This document shows, in pieces, positions 1 to 8,035 of a DNA stretch of 64,000 nt. The translations under genes were made by a program, and so were the position numbers. Numbering within the stretch: position 1 is the first letter of the stretch; the number at the start of each line of letters is the position of its first letter. The stretch comes from Weeksella virosa DSM 16922 (lineage in GTDB: Bacteria; Bacteroidota; Bacteroidia; Flavobacteriales; Weeksellaceae), in NCBI RefSeq assembly GCF_000189415.1, contig NC_015144.1, positions 625,501 to 689,500 on the forward strand. The letters run 5' to 3'. The notes beneath the pieces were generated by a model. The model was given only the letters and a program-made list of their open reading frames with translations, did no database searches and was not told the DNA's origin.

Positions 1-239
1 TAAATCCCTCCCATTTCGTATAATGCTAATGCTCTAGCATAATCCGAGACAAATGCCCATTTTCTTTGTTCTGCTGCTAAACGCACGTATTCACAACAAT
101 TGATATCGAAGTTAGACTCATTCCATTCTATTATTTTATAGTCTGGTAAATACTTTTTCCAGCTATCAAGACAGATATAAAAAGATTCGGGTTTTGGTTT
201 TCCTCCAAACCAACAGTAGTGGATTATTTTCGGAATCAT
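1..239 (-). CDS. Glycosyltransferase with DXD-type sugar-binding domain, N-terminal part (cut by window edge)
   Basis: The frame is open from an ATG at 239 to the window edge and gives 79 residues. It starts MIPKIIHYCWFGG and later has KWAFVSDYARALALYEMGG, the classic opening and nucleotide-sugar region of the OCH1/capsular family of glycosyltransferases (Gly_transf_sug). The DXD catalytic motif itself would lie just beyond the edge. Its start codon overlaps the stop of the next glycosyltransferase gene by 4 bp (ATGA), so the two are translationally coupled in a leftward polysaccharide operon. The family transfers a sugar to a growing surface glycan at the inner face of the membrane; donor and acceptor cannot be told from the sequence. 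Confidence 0.88.
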   Translation of the reverse strand, partial: MIPKIIHYCWFGGKPKPESFYICLDSWKKYLPDYKIIEWNESNFDINCCEYVRLAAEQRKWAFVSDYARALALYEMGGI

Positions 240-1174
240 ATATTAATTATTGCCTTAGTTATATTTTTTAATAATAAAGGGAAAGACTTAACATCCTGAT
301 ATTGTTGCAGTAATAATTTTAGATAGTATTTATCAAAGATATTATATTTTTTATTTTCTATTTCTAGTGCAATTCTCTCTCGCATTGAATGATTCAATAG
401 ATTTTTATAGTCATCAAATCCGTTCTGGATTAAGTCTCGATATACATCACATGTAAATTTTATTTTCTTTCTATAATTTAGTGACATAAAAACATTGTTT
501 CCGTGTATTCTATAAACAGCATCAAAATCATCAGTATATAATCCCAAACCATGGTCTAGTATATGATGTTTTATGTGGGTGTCGCAATAGAACTTATATT
601 GATGTCTTAGCTCTAAATTTAGTGCAGAACTACGAAAAACAATAGTCATCGTTTGGATTCGCATAAATTTCATAAAATCTTCTTGAGAGAACTTGAAGCT
701 GTTTTTACCTCTAAAGAAATCCTCTCTAAAATATGGGCAATCCACAGTATGTCCGTCATTGTATAGCTCACGGTATTTATGACAAGCTAGAACAACATCC
801 GTGTTATTTTCTAATAAGTCTATTTGTTTTTGCAATTTATTTTCATTCGTCCAAAAATCATCACCTTCGCACATTGCGATATATTTCGAACCAGAATCTT
901 TACACATTTGAAGTGTATAAATAAAATTAGGCATCCAACCTAAATTACTTGGCTGTGAAATGAAAATTACATTATCCTTTTTAGGATGATTAGATAAAAA
1001 ATCATTAACAGTTTTAACTGTATTATCCGTTGAGCAATCATCAGAAAGATAAACTTTGTATTCAAAATTAGTTTTTTGGTTTAATACACTTGTAAGAGCT
1101 TCGATAATAAACTTTTCTTGATTATAGGATATCATGAAAACTGACACTAGTGGCTTGTTATTTACCATAAACAT
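236..1174 (-). CDS. Family 2 glycosyltransferase
   Basis: A 312-residue GT-A fold glycosyltransferase. The N-terminal strand and loop SVFMISYNQE (residues 11-20), the DDCSTDNT loop (about 45-52) and an acidic EGDDFW motif near 103-108, which plays the DXD metal/nucleotide role, are all present. This subtype (SYNQE plus EGDDFW) commonly adds sugars to capsule, O-antigen or EPS repeats. Translation may begin at the first Met or at Met3, two codons later. It overlaps the downstream DXD-type glycosyltransferase by 4 bp. Upstream lies a broken glycosyltransferase stub and then an ABC exporter, so the context is surface polysaccharide assembly. The sugar transferred is unknown. Confidence 0.9.
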   Translation of the reverse strand: MFMVNNKPLVSVFMISYNQEKFIIEALTSVLNQKTNFEYKVYLSDDCSTDNTVKTVNDFLSNHPKKDNVIFISQPSNLGWMPNFIYTLQMCKDSGSKYIAMCEGDDFWTNENKLQKQIDLLENNTDVVLACHKYRELYNDGHTVDCPYFREDFFRGKNSFKFSQEDFMKFMRIQTMTIVFRSSALNLELRHQYKFYCDTHIKHHILDHGLGLYTDDFDAVYRIHGNNVFMSLNYRKKIKFTCDVYRDLIQNGFDDYKNLLNHSMRERIALEIENKKYNIFDKYYLKLLLQQYQDVKSFPLLLKNITKAIINI

Positions 1175-1194
1175 TAATAAAAAAATAATGACAA

Positions 1195-1356
1195 CTAATT
1201 GTTTATAAGCAAATTTACAAATATTTTTTTAGTATTATCGGTAGAACCATCATTAACCACAAGCCATTTGAAATTTTTTATTTTTTTAAAAAAAACTTCG
1301 AAAAAGTCGAGGTAATAAATGCGACGGTTATAGGTAGGCGTAAATATTGTAATCAT
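1195..1356 (-). pseudogene. Glycosyltransferase family 2, N-terminal stub
   Basis: An ATG at 1356 directly follows the ABC exporter's stop codon and opens a 53-codon frame ending with TAG at 1195-1197. It reads MITIFTPTYNRR at the start and WLVVNDGSTDNTKK further on. These are the first two conserved motifs of family 2 glycosyltransferases, at nearly normal spacing, but the frame ends where a real enzyme has another 200 or more residues. I infer a gene truncated by deletion, the rest having been lost when the present neighbour was joined on. A functional 53-residue peptide is unlikely. Confidence 0.75.
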
Positions 1357-3153
1357 CTATAATTCTTGTAGTTGAACCATTTTTCTGAACTTTTCTGATT
1401 TGGCTAGTAAATTTTGATATTCACCACTTTCTACAATTTCTCCCTCATGCATCAAGTAAATACAATCCACATCTTTTATGGTTGATAATCTGTGAGCAAT
1501 GATAACTATTGTTGTTTTCCCTTGTAGCAAGTCGATACTATCTTTAATATATTTTTCGGTTTCAGAATCCAAAGCAGATGTTGCCTCATCAAGAATAAGT
1601 AAATCTACTTCTCTATACAACTCTCTTGCGATTGAAATTCTTTGCTTCTGTCCTCCAGAAACCAGTATTCCGTTATTACCTAATGCAGTGTTTTCTTTGT
1701 CTTTTAGCCCGGCATAGAAACTATCCAAAGCTACCATTTTCAATGTTTGATGAAATTTCTCTAAATTTTCTTCGTTTTTTTCATCCCACAGAGTGATATT
1801 ATTAAACAAAGTATCATCAAAAATAACTGCCTCTTGAGTAATATATCCTACTTTCTCTCGATAAGATTTTATATTAAAATCCCCTATATTTTCCTCATTA
1901 TTATACATCTCACCTTCATGTGGAGTGATTAGTCCGCATATAATATTAGCCAATGTTGTTTTACCTGCACCACTCTCACCAACCAATGCAATCGAAGTAT
2001 TTTTACGAATTTGAAGATTAATGTTTTTTAAAACTTGTTTTTCTCCAAATGTCACATGAACATTCTGCAATTCTATATTATTGATATGGTCGATTTTATT
2101 TCCTATTGTACTTTCTTTATACTCTCCCATTTCATCAATTAAATTTTCTACTGCATCCACTCCTACAGAAGTTTTTATGAAACTATTTATAGTACTTTGT
2201 AGAGAAACAAGATAATTCAATGATCTATAAAACAACAATAAACTCACCATAATTGATGAAAAATCATTCTGTAACACTTCGACTTGTAAATAAAGCACGA
2301 CAGCAATAATTATGATGATCATCGGTTCGCGCAACGAGTCGGCTATTGTTCCAATTAGCCCTATTTTATATGATATATTTTCAGAGTTTTTAATGTCGTG
2401 TTCTAGACGAGTCTTAAAAATAGTGAATTTGTTAGTCGCTTTAAGGTACTTGAAGTTATTACTTACTTGGATCAGTCTCCCACTAAAATCATTGCCTACA
2501 CTCACCAATTCTGCAGCATGTCTTTTCGTGACTTTATTGATGTATTTGTATAAAAAATTAGTCAATCCTGCACCGAAAGCTATCATTATTGCAAATTTCC
2601 AGTTTGCTAAAAAAGCCATTAGAACATACGTAATAAGCATCACCACATGCTGTATAGACATAAAATAGGCATTCATACTGGTCATAACCTGCCCCGTCTG
2701 CGCAACCATAATATTTTGTACTTTTCCTGCATCCAAGTGTGTGAAGCCTTCATAACTCAAACCGTTAAGTCCGGCCAATAGCTTCAAACGAATTTTCCTC
2801 AACGCAATCAAAAGTGTCTTATTCAAATAATTACCTTTCAAATAATAAAAGACACCTTTTAGTACAAAAAGAAAAATCATTACCAGAAGGGTATTACCCA
2901 AACTCAACTCTATATTTTTCTCTTGCAAAAAGTCTATTAGCGGTTGTAAATTACTTAAAGATTCATTCCCAGAACTATCAGAATTTGTTGCAATTGCCAA
3001 CAAAGGAATAAACATGGCCAATCCTAAGCTATCAAATAACCCTATCAAGAAATTCAGAAATACATATACGTAAAAACGATTTCCGATAAAACCTTTTACA
3101 TACTTAAAATAACTATAATAAGAAATTTTACTGTTTTTCTTTATCTTATCCAC
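1357..3153 (-). CDS. ABC transporter, fused permease and ATPase (MsbA/PglK-like polysaccharide exporter)
   Basis: A 598-residue half-transporter with the membrane domain first (about residues 25-320, six hydrophobic spans) and the ATPase second. Visible ATPase motifs are Walker A GESGAGKTT (392-400), a Q-loop near 440, signature LVSGGQKQR (about 497-505) and Walker B LLILDEATSALD (about 518-529), followed by the H-loop AHRLS. Such proteins work as homodimers and flip lipid-linked oligosaccharides or lipid A across the inner membrane. Sitting 2 bp downstream of rmlA and beside glycosyltransferases, it most likely exports or flips the glycan made by this cluster. The substrate is inferred from context only. 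Confidence 0.92.
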   Translation of the reverse strand: MDKIKKNSKISYYSYFKYVKGFIGNRFYVYVFLNFLIGLFDSLGLAMFIPLLAIATNSDSSGNESLSNLQPLIDFLQEKNIELSLGNTLLVMIFLFVLKGVFYYLKGNYLNKTLLIALRKIRLKLLAGLNGLSYEGFTHLDAGKVQNIMVAQTGQVMTSMNAYFMSIQHVVMLITYVLMAFLANWKFAIMIAFGAGLTNFLYKYINKVTKRHAAELVSVGNDFSGRLIQVSNNFKYLKATNKFTIFKTRLEHDIKNSENISYKIGLIGTIADSLREPMIIIIIAVVLYLQVEVLQNDFSSIMVSLLLFYRSLNYLVSLQSTINSFIKTSVGVDAVENLIDEMGEYKESTIGNKIDHINNIELQNVHVTFGEKQVLKNINLQIRKNTSIALVGESGAGKTTLANIICGLITPHEGEMYNNEENIGDFNIKSYREKVGYITQEAVIFDDTLFNNITLWDEKNEENLEKFHQTLKMVALDSFYAGLKDKENTALGNNGILVSGGQKQRISIARELYREVDLLILDEATSALDSETEKYIKDSIDLLQGKTTIVIIAHRLSTIKDVDCIYLMHEGEIVESGEYQNLLAKSEKFRKMVQLQEL

Positions 3154-3155
3154 TA

Positions 3156-4013
3156 CTACAATATCTGTTTCAAATATTCTCCATAACCGCTTTTACCGTA
3201 TTTCTCGGCTGCAGTCAGAAGTTGTTCTTTGTTAATAAATCCGTTTCTATACGCAATTTCTTCGATGCAAGAGATACTAAAACCTTGTCTTCTTTGGATT
3301 ACCCGAACATATTCCGATGCTTCGTGCAACGACTCGAACGTCCCGGTATCCAACCAAGCTGTTCCCCGCCCCATAATTCCAACTTCCAGTTCTCCCAATT
3401 CCAAATAAATCTTGTTGATATCGGTAATTTCCAATTCACCTCGTGCCGAAGGTTTCAAATTCTTGGCTATTTCTACCACTCGATTATCATAAAAATACAA
3501 TCCCGGTACCGCATAATTCGATTTCGGATGAGTCGGTTTTTCTTCTATCGAAACTACTTTTTGTTGCTCATCAAACTCAACAACTCCATACCGCTCAGGA
3601 TCAGAAACTTGATACGCAAACACACAACCGCCTTCTACTTCAGTTTTGCTTTGTAGCAACTTGGCCAAACCTGCACCATAGAAAATATTATCACCCAAAA
3701 CCAGCGCAACCTTATCTTCGCCAATAAATTCTTCGCCAATGATAAATGCCTGCGCCAAACCATCGGGGCTTGGCTGAATTTTATATTCGATTTTACATCC
3801 GATTTGCGATCCGTCGCCCAAAAGTTTTTGGAATGAATCGGAATCCTGTGGCGTGGTAATGATCAAAATATCACGAATTCCCGCCAGCATCAAAGTGGAA
3901 AGCGGATAATAAATCATGGGTTTATCATAAACCGGCATCAGCTGTTTACTCACAGAAATAGTCAACGGATAAAGTCTCGTCCCGGAGCCACCGGCTAATA
4001 TTATTCCTTTCAT
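3156..4013 (-). CDS. rmlA: Glucose-1-phosphate thymidylyltransferase
   Basis: A 285-residue protein, the usual length for short-form RmlA. It starts [18 protein letters not shown], the nucleotide-binding signature of sugar nucleotidyltransferases, and has conserved RmlA stretches such as [17 protein letters not shown] and LGDNIFYG. It makes dTDP-glucose from dTTP and glucose 1-phosphate, the first step towards dTDP-rhamnose and other dTDP-deoxysugars. The next enzyme, rmlB, lies just upstream in the same direction, with only a small four-helix-bundle gene between. No rmlC or rmlD is visible here, so the final sugar could be rhamnose or another deoxysugar completed elsewhere. Confidence 0.97.
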   Translation of the reverse strand: MKGIILAGGSGTRLYPLTISVSKQLMPVYDKPMIYYPLSTLMLAGIRDILIITTPQDSDSFQKLLGDGSQIGCKIEYKIQPSPDGLAQAFIIGEEFIGEDKVALVLGDNIFYGAGLAKLLQSKTEVEGGCVFAYQVSDPERYGVVEFDEQQKVVSIEEKPTHPKSNYAVPGLYFYDNRVVEIAKNLKPSARGELEITDINKIYLELGELEVGIMGRGTAWLDTGTFESLHEASEYVRVIQRRQGFSISCIEEIAYRNGFINKEQLLTAAEKYGKSGYGEYLKQIL

Positions 4014-4016
4014 TTA

Positions 4017-4056
4017 TAAGTATTTAAGTATTTGAGTGATGAGTTATTGAGTATTG
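4017..4056 (+). repeat. Degenerate octamer repeats on the left flank of the four-helix-bundle gene
   Basis: Two perfect copies of TAAGTATT (4017-4024, 4025-4032) are followed by looser units TGAGTGAT, GAGTTATT and GAGTATTG. Read on this strand they resemble the reverse complement of the octamer array on the other side of the small gene (AGTGGTTG, phased as TGAGTGGT). The two flanks therefore form a degenerate inverted pair. The stop codon of the small gene (4044-4046) lies inside this repeat. Confidence 0.6.
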
Positions 4057-4430
4057 CTGAATGTCCATTTTCCTGAATCTTTCGACATTTTAACTAACAT
4101 AGCCAATATTTCATCGTACTTCAAATACAATTCGTTATATATTTCTTTATCAATATAATTGCAAGCTAAAGAAAAATCCAGCCAATTTTGTGTCTCGGCT
4201 GCTTCTCCTTCTGAATCAATTAGTTTATTGATAAATAATTTTTCATATCTTCTTTTTCTCCAAGCTTCGGAAATATTTCCACATACGGATCTGGAAGAAC
4301 GTCGGATTTGGTCTGTTAGTGAATATCTTTCTTCAATAGGAAATGACTTACTCAAAAAATAAATTTGCATTGCTGAATCAAAGGCTTTCTGATAAACTAT
4401 TAAATCTTTATGATATTTTATTAAACTCAT
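4044..4430 (-). CDS. Four-helix bundle protein (23S rRNA intervening-sequence / S23 family)
   Basis: A 128-residue helical protein with the family hallmarks: early KDLIVYQKAFD, then FPIEERYSLTDQIRRSSRSVCGNISEAW, then a central acidic helix and LDFSLACNYI. The family was first found in intervening sequences of 23S rRNA genes and is related to the Avd accessory protein of diversity-generating retroelements; its role in stand-alone copies is not known. It interrupts the rmlA-rmlB pair and is bordered on both sides by octamer repeats, which suggests it arrived as a unit. I see no reverse transcriptase or template repeat nearby, so no retroelement is claimed. Confidence 0.88.
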   Translation of the reverse strand: MSLIKYHKDLIVYQKAFDSAMQIYFLSKSFPIEERYSLTDQIRRSSRSVCGNISEAWRKRRYEKLFINKLIDSEGEAAETQNWLDFSLACNYIDKEIYNELYLKYDEILAMLVKMSKDSGKWTFSNTQ

Positions 4431-4450
4431 CTCTCAATTATTTAATTGTT

Positions 4451-4562
4451 CAACCACTCAACCATTCAACCACTCAACCACTCAACCATTCAACCATTCA
4501 ACCATTCAATCACTCAACCACTCAACCACTCAACCATTCAATCACTCAACCACTCAACCACT
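4451..4562 (+). repeat. Tandem array of 14 octamers (CAAYCAYT)
   Basis: Fourteen contiguous 8-bp units run without a gap, alternating CAACCACT, CAACCATT and CAATCACT. A fifteenth partial unit (CAACTATA) follows. On the other strand the unit reads AGTGGTTG. The array begins about 20 bp upstream of the four-helix-bundle gene start and its last bases form the TGA stop codon of rmlB. Since 8 is not a multiple of 3, copy-number change would not extend any one frame cleanly. Such arrays mutate by slippage. Confidence 0.95.
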
Positions 4563-5608
4563 CAACTATACTGTTTGTCATAATATTTCTGATATTCACC
4601 CGATGTTACATGGTCCAACCACTCCTGATTGGCTAAAAACCAATCTATCGTTGCCGATAAACCTTCTTCGAAGGTTACGGATGGTTTCCAACCCAATTCT
4701 TTATTTATTTTTGTAGCATCGATCGCATAACGCAAATCGTGCCCCGGACGGTCTTTTACGAAAGTAATTAATTTCTCACTTTCGCCTTTTTCACGACCAA
4801 GTTTCTCATCCATTTGTCGACAAAGCTCTTTCACCAAATCGATATTCGTCCATTCATTGAACCCTCCAATATTGTACGCTTTTCCTGTTTTTCCTTCGTG
4901 GAAAACCAAGTCGATTGCTTTCGCATGATCGATCACATACAACCAATCGCGGGTATATTTTCCGTCACCATAAATCGGTAAAGGTTTTTTATTTAGGATA
5001 TTATGAATGCATAGCGGAATCAATTTTTCTGGGAAATGATTCGGGCCATAATTGTTAGAACAATTTGTGATTACAATCGGTAAACCATAGGTATCATGAT
5101 ACGCTCGCACAAAATGATCAGAAGATGCTTTGGAAGCCGAATACGGAGAATGCGGATCATACGAAGTTTCTTCAGTGAAATATCCAGTTTCGCCTAGCGT
5201 TCCATAAACTTCATCTGTAGAAACATGATGAAAACGTTTTCCTGAATAATCATTTTGCCAAGTTGCTTTTGCAGCATTTAATAAATTAACCGTTCCGATT
5301 ACGTTCGTCATCACAAAATCTATCGGATTGCTGATCGAGCGATCCACATGCGACTCAGCGGCTAGATGAATTACGCCATCGGGCTGATAGCGCTCGAACA
5401 ATGCATTCACCGCTTTTGCATCGACAATATCCACTTTCTCGAAGCGATAATTCGGATGATGTTCTACATCTTTCAGGTTTTCTAGATTTCCGGCATACGT
5501 CAGGGCATCTATATTCACAATCGTATAATTCGGATGTTTCTGCAAAAACTCGCGAACCACGTGCGAACCAATAAAACCTGCTCCTCCGGTAATAAATATC
5601 GTTGTCAT
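4562..5608 (-). CDS. rmlB: dTDP-glucose 4,6-dehydratase
   Basis: A 348-residue extended short-chain dehydrogenase/reductase. ITGGAGFIGSH near the N terminus binds NAD, STDEVYG supplies the catalytic Thr-Asp-Glu, and YSASKASSD the Tyr-x-x-x-Lys pair. It converts dTDP-glucose to dTDP-4-keto-6-deoxyglucose after RmlA. I chose the ATG at 5608 because it begins MTTIFITGG as in the family; an in-frame start at 5635 would add nine unconserved residues. The TGA stop is built from the first unit of the octamer array. It heads the leftward polysaccharide operon as far as visible, and a decayed ugd relic lies upstream. Confidence 0.97.
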   Translation of the reverse strand: MTTIFITGGAGFIGSHVVREFLQKHPNYTIVNIDALTYAGNLENLKDVEHHPNYRFEKVDIVDAKAVNALFERYQPDGVIHLAAESHVDRSISNPIDFVMTNVIGTVNLLNAAKATWQNDYSGKRFHHVSTDEVYGTLGETGYFTEETSYDPHSPYSASKASSDHFVRAYHDTYGLPIVITNCSNNYGPNHFPEKLIPLCIHNILNKKPLPIYGDGKYTRDWLYVIDHAKAIDLVFHEGKTGKAYNIGGFNEWTNIDLVKELCRQMDEKLGREKGESEKLITFVKDRPGHDLRYAIDATKINKELGWKPSVTFEEGLSATIDWFLANQEWLDHVTSGEYQKYYDKQYS

Positions 5609-5735
5609 AAATTGCTTTCTTAAATAGTTATACACTGTTCTTTTGCCAATTGATTTGTAGAAAAATATTTCTCTCCTCTAGAACACCTAACTCCTATAAG
5701 TTTCAATCATCAAATATAACTTATTCTTTTGTTTA

Positions 5736-6213
5736 TCACTCATCAAATTGTATTAACTCTGATGTAATCAACAATGCATCAGCGTCTTCTATTGCCGTAT
5801 ACCTATCGCTTGTATTGTGGATTTTATGACCTGAAACTTTTTTTACATTTTTTGGGATAATAACCCTGTCGTACATCACAGCCTCTGTCTTTTCTTTTAT
5901 TTATTCATTGAGCATTTCAAGAGCCAATTTCCTACTCGTTTATCCGACCCCATTTCAAGACAAAACTTATCATTCTTCGTTCCGACCAATATCATACTTT
6001 GCATGTTCAGACGAGTTTTCAGGCATCCTACTTACCAGAAATCTTGCTTCGGTCAACGAACGATAAACCCGACACTAGAAATCGAGAACTTGGTAAGAAG
6101 TAGCTCCTACAAACACACGGTTTGGATACCTAACATCTTAAAGTAGCACAACCTTTGTGTATAAATTCTGGATTAGAAACCACTTATCTTGTTCCTACAA
6201 CAGCAATATTCAT
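5736..6213 (-). pseudogene. UDP-glucose 6-dehydrogenase relic, heavily decayed
   Basis: No open frame survives, but ordered pieces of the UDP-glucose/GDP-mannose dehydrogenase family are recognisable. Reading leftwards from ATG at 6213: MNIAVVGT (NAD-binding start), then after a stop VVSNPEFIHKGCA (the conserved SNPEFLREG region), then MGSDKRVGNWLLK (compare G-D-RIG-FL) in another frame, then VIIPKNVKK...IEDADALLITSE (C-terminal ADALLI-TEW region), ending at TGA 5736-5738. The whole relic is 478 bp against about 1.2-1.3 kb for an intact gene, with large deletions, stops and frame changes. It sits just upstream of rmlB, so the cluster once supplied UDP-glucuronate as well. Confidence 0.8.
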
Positions 6214-6416
6214 CGTTTATGTTGGCAATTAAAGAGCACAAAATTACATATTTTGCACGAATATTACTACCCAAAAAACATTGACATTTAAAAAGTCTGA
6301 CGGTTAAATAATATTAAAAATCAATTGCTAAACAAAAGTATTTTTCTAATAAAATCTCATAAAACATTAGTAGTTCCTTAAAAATCAAATTACCTTTACC
6401 AAGAAATAAAAATAGC

Positions 6417-7232
6417 ATGTCAGTAACCAAAGATTTAAAACGTATAACGACCGAAACAATTCGTAAAATGAAATTTTCGGGCGAAAAGATATCCATGTTA
6501 ACGGCTTATGATTTTACGATTGCTACTTTAGTAGATGCAGCCGGCACCGAAATAATTTTGGTCGGAGATTCTGCTGCCAACGTTATGGCCGGTCACGAGA
6601 CTACTCTGCCAATTACTCTAGACCAAATGATTTACCATGCACAGTGTGTTGTTCGTGCTGCAAAAAGAGCATTGGTCGTTGTAGATTTACCGTTTGGTAC
6701 TTATCAATCTGACCCACAAAAAGCATTGGAATCTGCCGTAAGAATCATGAAAGAGTCGGGTGCCCATGCCGTGAAATTAGAAGGCGGAAAAGAAATCGAA
6801 GAATCGATCAAAAGAATCATCAATGCAGGAATTCCTGTGATGGGACATCTAGGGCTTACACCTCAATCGATTTATCAATTCGGGTCGTATAAAGTACGCG
6901 CCAAAGATAATTCTGAAGCAGAACAACTCATCAGCGATGCAAAACTGGTAGAAGAGTTGGGTTGTTTTGCCTTGGTGATGGAAAAAATCCCTGCCGATTT
7001 AGCCAAAAAAGTAACAGAAACCATCCAAATTCCTACAATCGGGATTGGTGCCGGAAATAGTACAGATGGGCAAGTTTTGGTCGTGCACGATATGTTGGGC
7101 CTCAATAACGAGTTCAACCCTAAATTTGTTCGCAAATATTTACAACTAGAAGACCAAATAAAATCAGCAATCGAAAATTATGTAGCCGATGTAAAGTCTT
7201 CTGATTTTCCAAATGAAAATGAACAATATTGA
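6417..7232 (+). CDS. panB: 3-methyl-2-oxobutanoate hydroxymethyltransferase (ketopantoate hydroxymethyltransferase)
   Basis: A 271-residue TIM-barrel enzyme of normal length for PanB. Recognisable family blocks are MLTAYDFTIATLVDAAGTEIILVGDSAANVMAGHETT near residues 25-60 (split here by eye into its conserved YD, GDS and GH-T parts), AVKLEGG, GHLGLTPQS and TIGIGAG. It adds a methylene group from 5,10-methylene-tetrahydrofolate to 2-oxoisovalerate, the first committed step to pantothenate and coenzyme A. It is followed by a pseudouridine synthase gene 88 bp downstream. Upstream is about 200 bp of AT-rich DNA without a gene, then the ugd relic. Confidence 0.97.
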   Translation: MSVTKDLKRITTETIRKMKFSGEKISMLTAYDFTIATLVDAAGTEIILVGDSAANVMAGHETTLPITLDQMIYHAQCVVRAAKRALVVVDLPFGTYQSDPQKALESAVRIMKESGAHAVKLEGGKEIEESIKRIINAGIPVMGHLGLTPQSIYQFGSYKVRAKDNSEAEQLISDAKLVEELGCFALVMEKIPADLAKKVTETIQIPTIGIGAGNSTDGQVLVVHDMLGLNNEFNPKFVRKYLQLEDQIKSAIENYVADVKSSDFPNENEQY

Positions 7233-7320
7233 TAACTTATCCAACATAAAAATAAGTTAATGATGAAAAACTGTAAAAATAATCCTAACGAAAACTAAAT
7301 TTTTTTATCCACTATAATTC

Positions 7321-8004
7321 ATGGTAAACCCTGACATTCTATTCGAAGACAATCATTTATTGATTATAAATAAAAAACCTGGTGAATTGGCACAAGGCGA
7401 CAATACCGGCGATATCCCACTAGTAGATAGCCTGAAAGCCTACATCAAAGAACGTGATCACAAACCTGGCAATGTGTTTTTGGGTTTAGTTCATCGTTTG
7501 GATCGACCAACTTCTGGGATAATAATGTTTGCAAAAACATCGAAAGCTTTGGCACGCATGAATGATGCCTTCCAGAAGCGGGAAGTAACCAAAGTGTATC
7601 GCGCATTGATACAGGGAAAACCGCCAAAAGAACACGATCGTTTGACACACTACCTTCGTAAAAATCAGAAAAACAACAAAACAACCGTTTTTAGCCAACC
7701 CACCAACAATGCCAAAGAAGCAATTCTCGAATACTATTGGGTAGGAAGCCTGGATTCGTATGAAGTGCTCGATGTACAACTTTTCACCGGACGCTCTCAC
7801 CAAATTCGGGCACAACTGAGCTTTATCGGATGCCCCATAAAAGGCGATCTGAAATACGGTGCAAAACGTTCTAATCCAGACGGAAGCATCTCTCTGCATG
7901 CAAGAAAATTAATATTTACGCATCCCGTGAGCAAAGAAGAAATCACCATTATTGCTCCTCCACCAAAAGATGTTTTGTGGGAGGCAAGTTTAGGTTTTGA
8001 GTAA
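7321..8004 (+). CDS. RNA pseudouridine synthase, RluA family
   Basis: A 227-residue protein with the RluA signature LVHRLDRPTSG near residue 57, whose Asp is the catalytic nucleophile, followed by TKVYRALIQGKPP and the C-terminal GRSHQIRAQLSFIGCPI-GDLKYG block. It isomerises uridine to pseudouridine in rRNA or tRNA. It lacks the N-terminal S4 domain found in longer family members, like the short RluA/RluE-type or YqcB-type enzymes. The target position cannot be deduced. The next gene starts 31 bp after its stop, with a promoter-like TATCTTTAC in between. Confidence 0.93.
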   Translation: MVNPDILFEDNHLLIINKKPGELAQGDNTGDIPLVDSLKAYIKERDHKPGNVFLGLVHRLDRPTSGIIMFAKTSKALARMNDAFQKREVTKVYRALIQGKPPKEHDRLTHYLRKNQKNNKTTVFSQPTNNAKEAILEYYWVGSLDSYEVLDVQLFTGRSHQIRAQLSFIGCPIKGDLKYGAKRSNPDGSISLHARKLIFTHPVSKEEITIIAPPPKDVLWEASLGFE

Positions 8005-8009
8005 ATCTC

Positions 8010-8018
8010 TATCTTTAC
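8010..8018 (+). promoter_or_regulatory. Bacteroidota-type -7 element before the acyltransferase gene
   Basis: TATCTTTAC matches the TAnnTTTG consensus of Bacteroidota primary sigma factors except for its last base, and lies 18 bp before the ATG at 8036. It supports starting the next gene there rather than at an upstream in-frame TTG. Confidence 0.45.
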
Positions 8019-8035
8019 AGACATTTTTTCATTAT

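Noticed and set aside
4044-4430. Diversity-generating retroelement suggested by the Avd-like helix bundle
   Set aside because: No reverse transcriptase, template repeat or variable-region target is nearby.
4451-4562. Possible CRISPR array
   Set aside because: Units are 8 bp and contiguous, with no spacers and no cas genes; it is a simple tandem repeat.
4343-4636. A rightward open frame giving a repeated HSTTQPLNHST protein
   Set aside because: It is only the octamer array translated; it is antisense to the four-helix-bundle gene and rmlB and has no start signal or family.
7445-8024. Several leftward open frames inside the pseudouridine synthase gene
   Set aside because: They lack family motifs and are shadows of the well-supported rightward gene.
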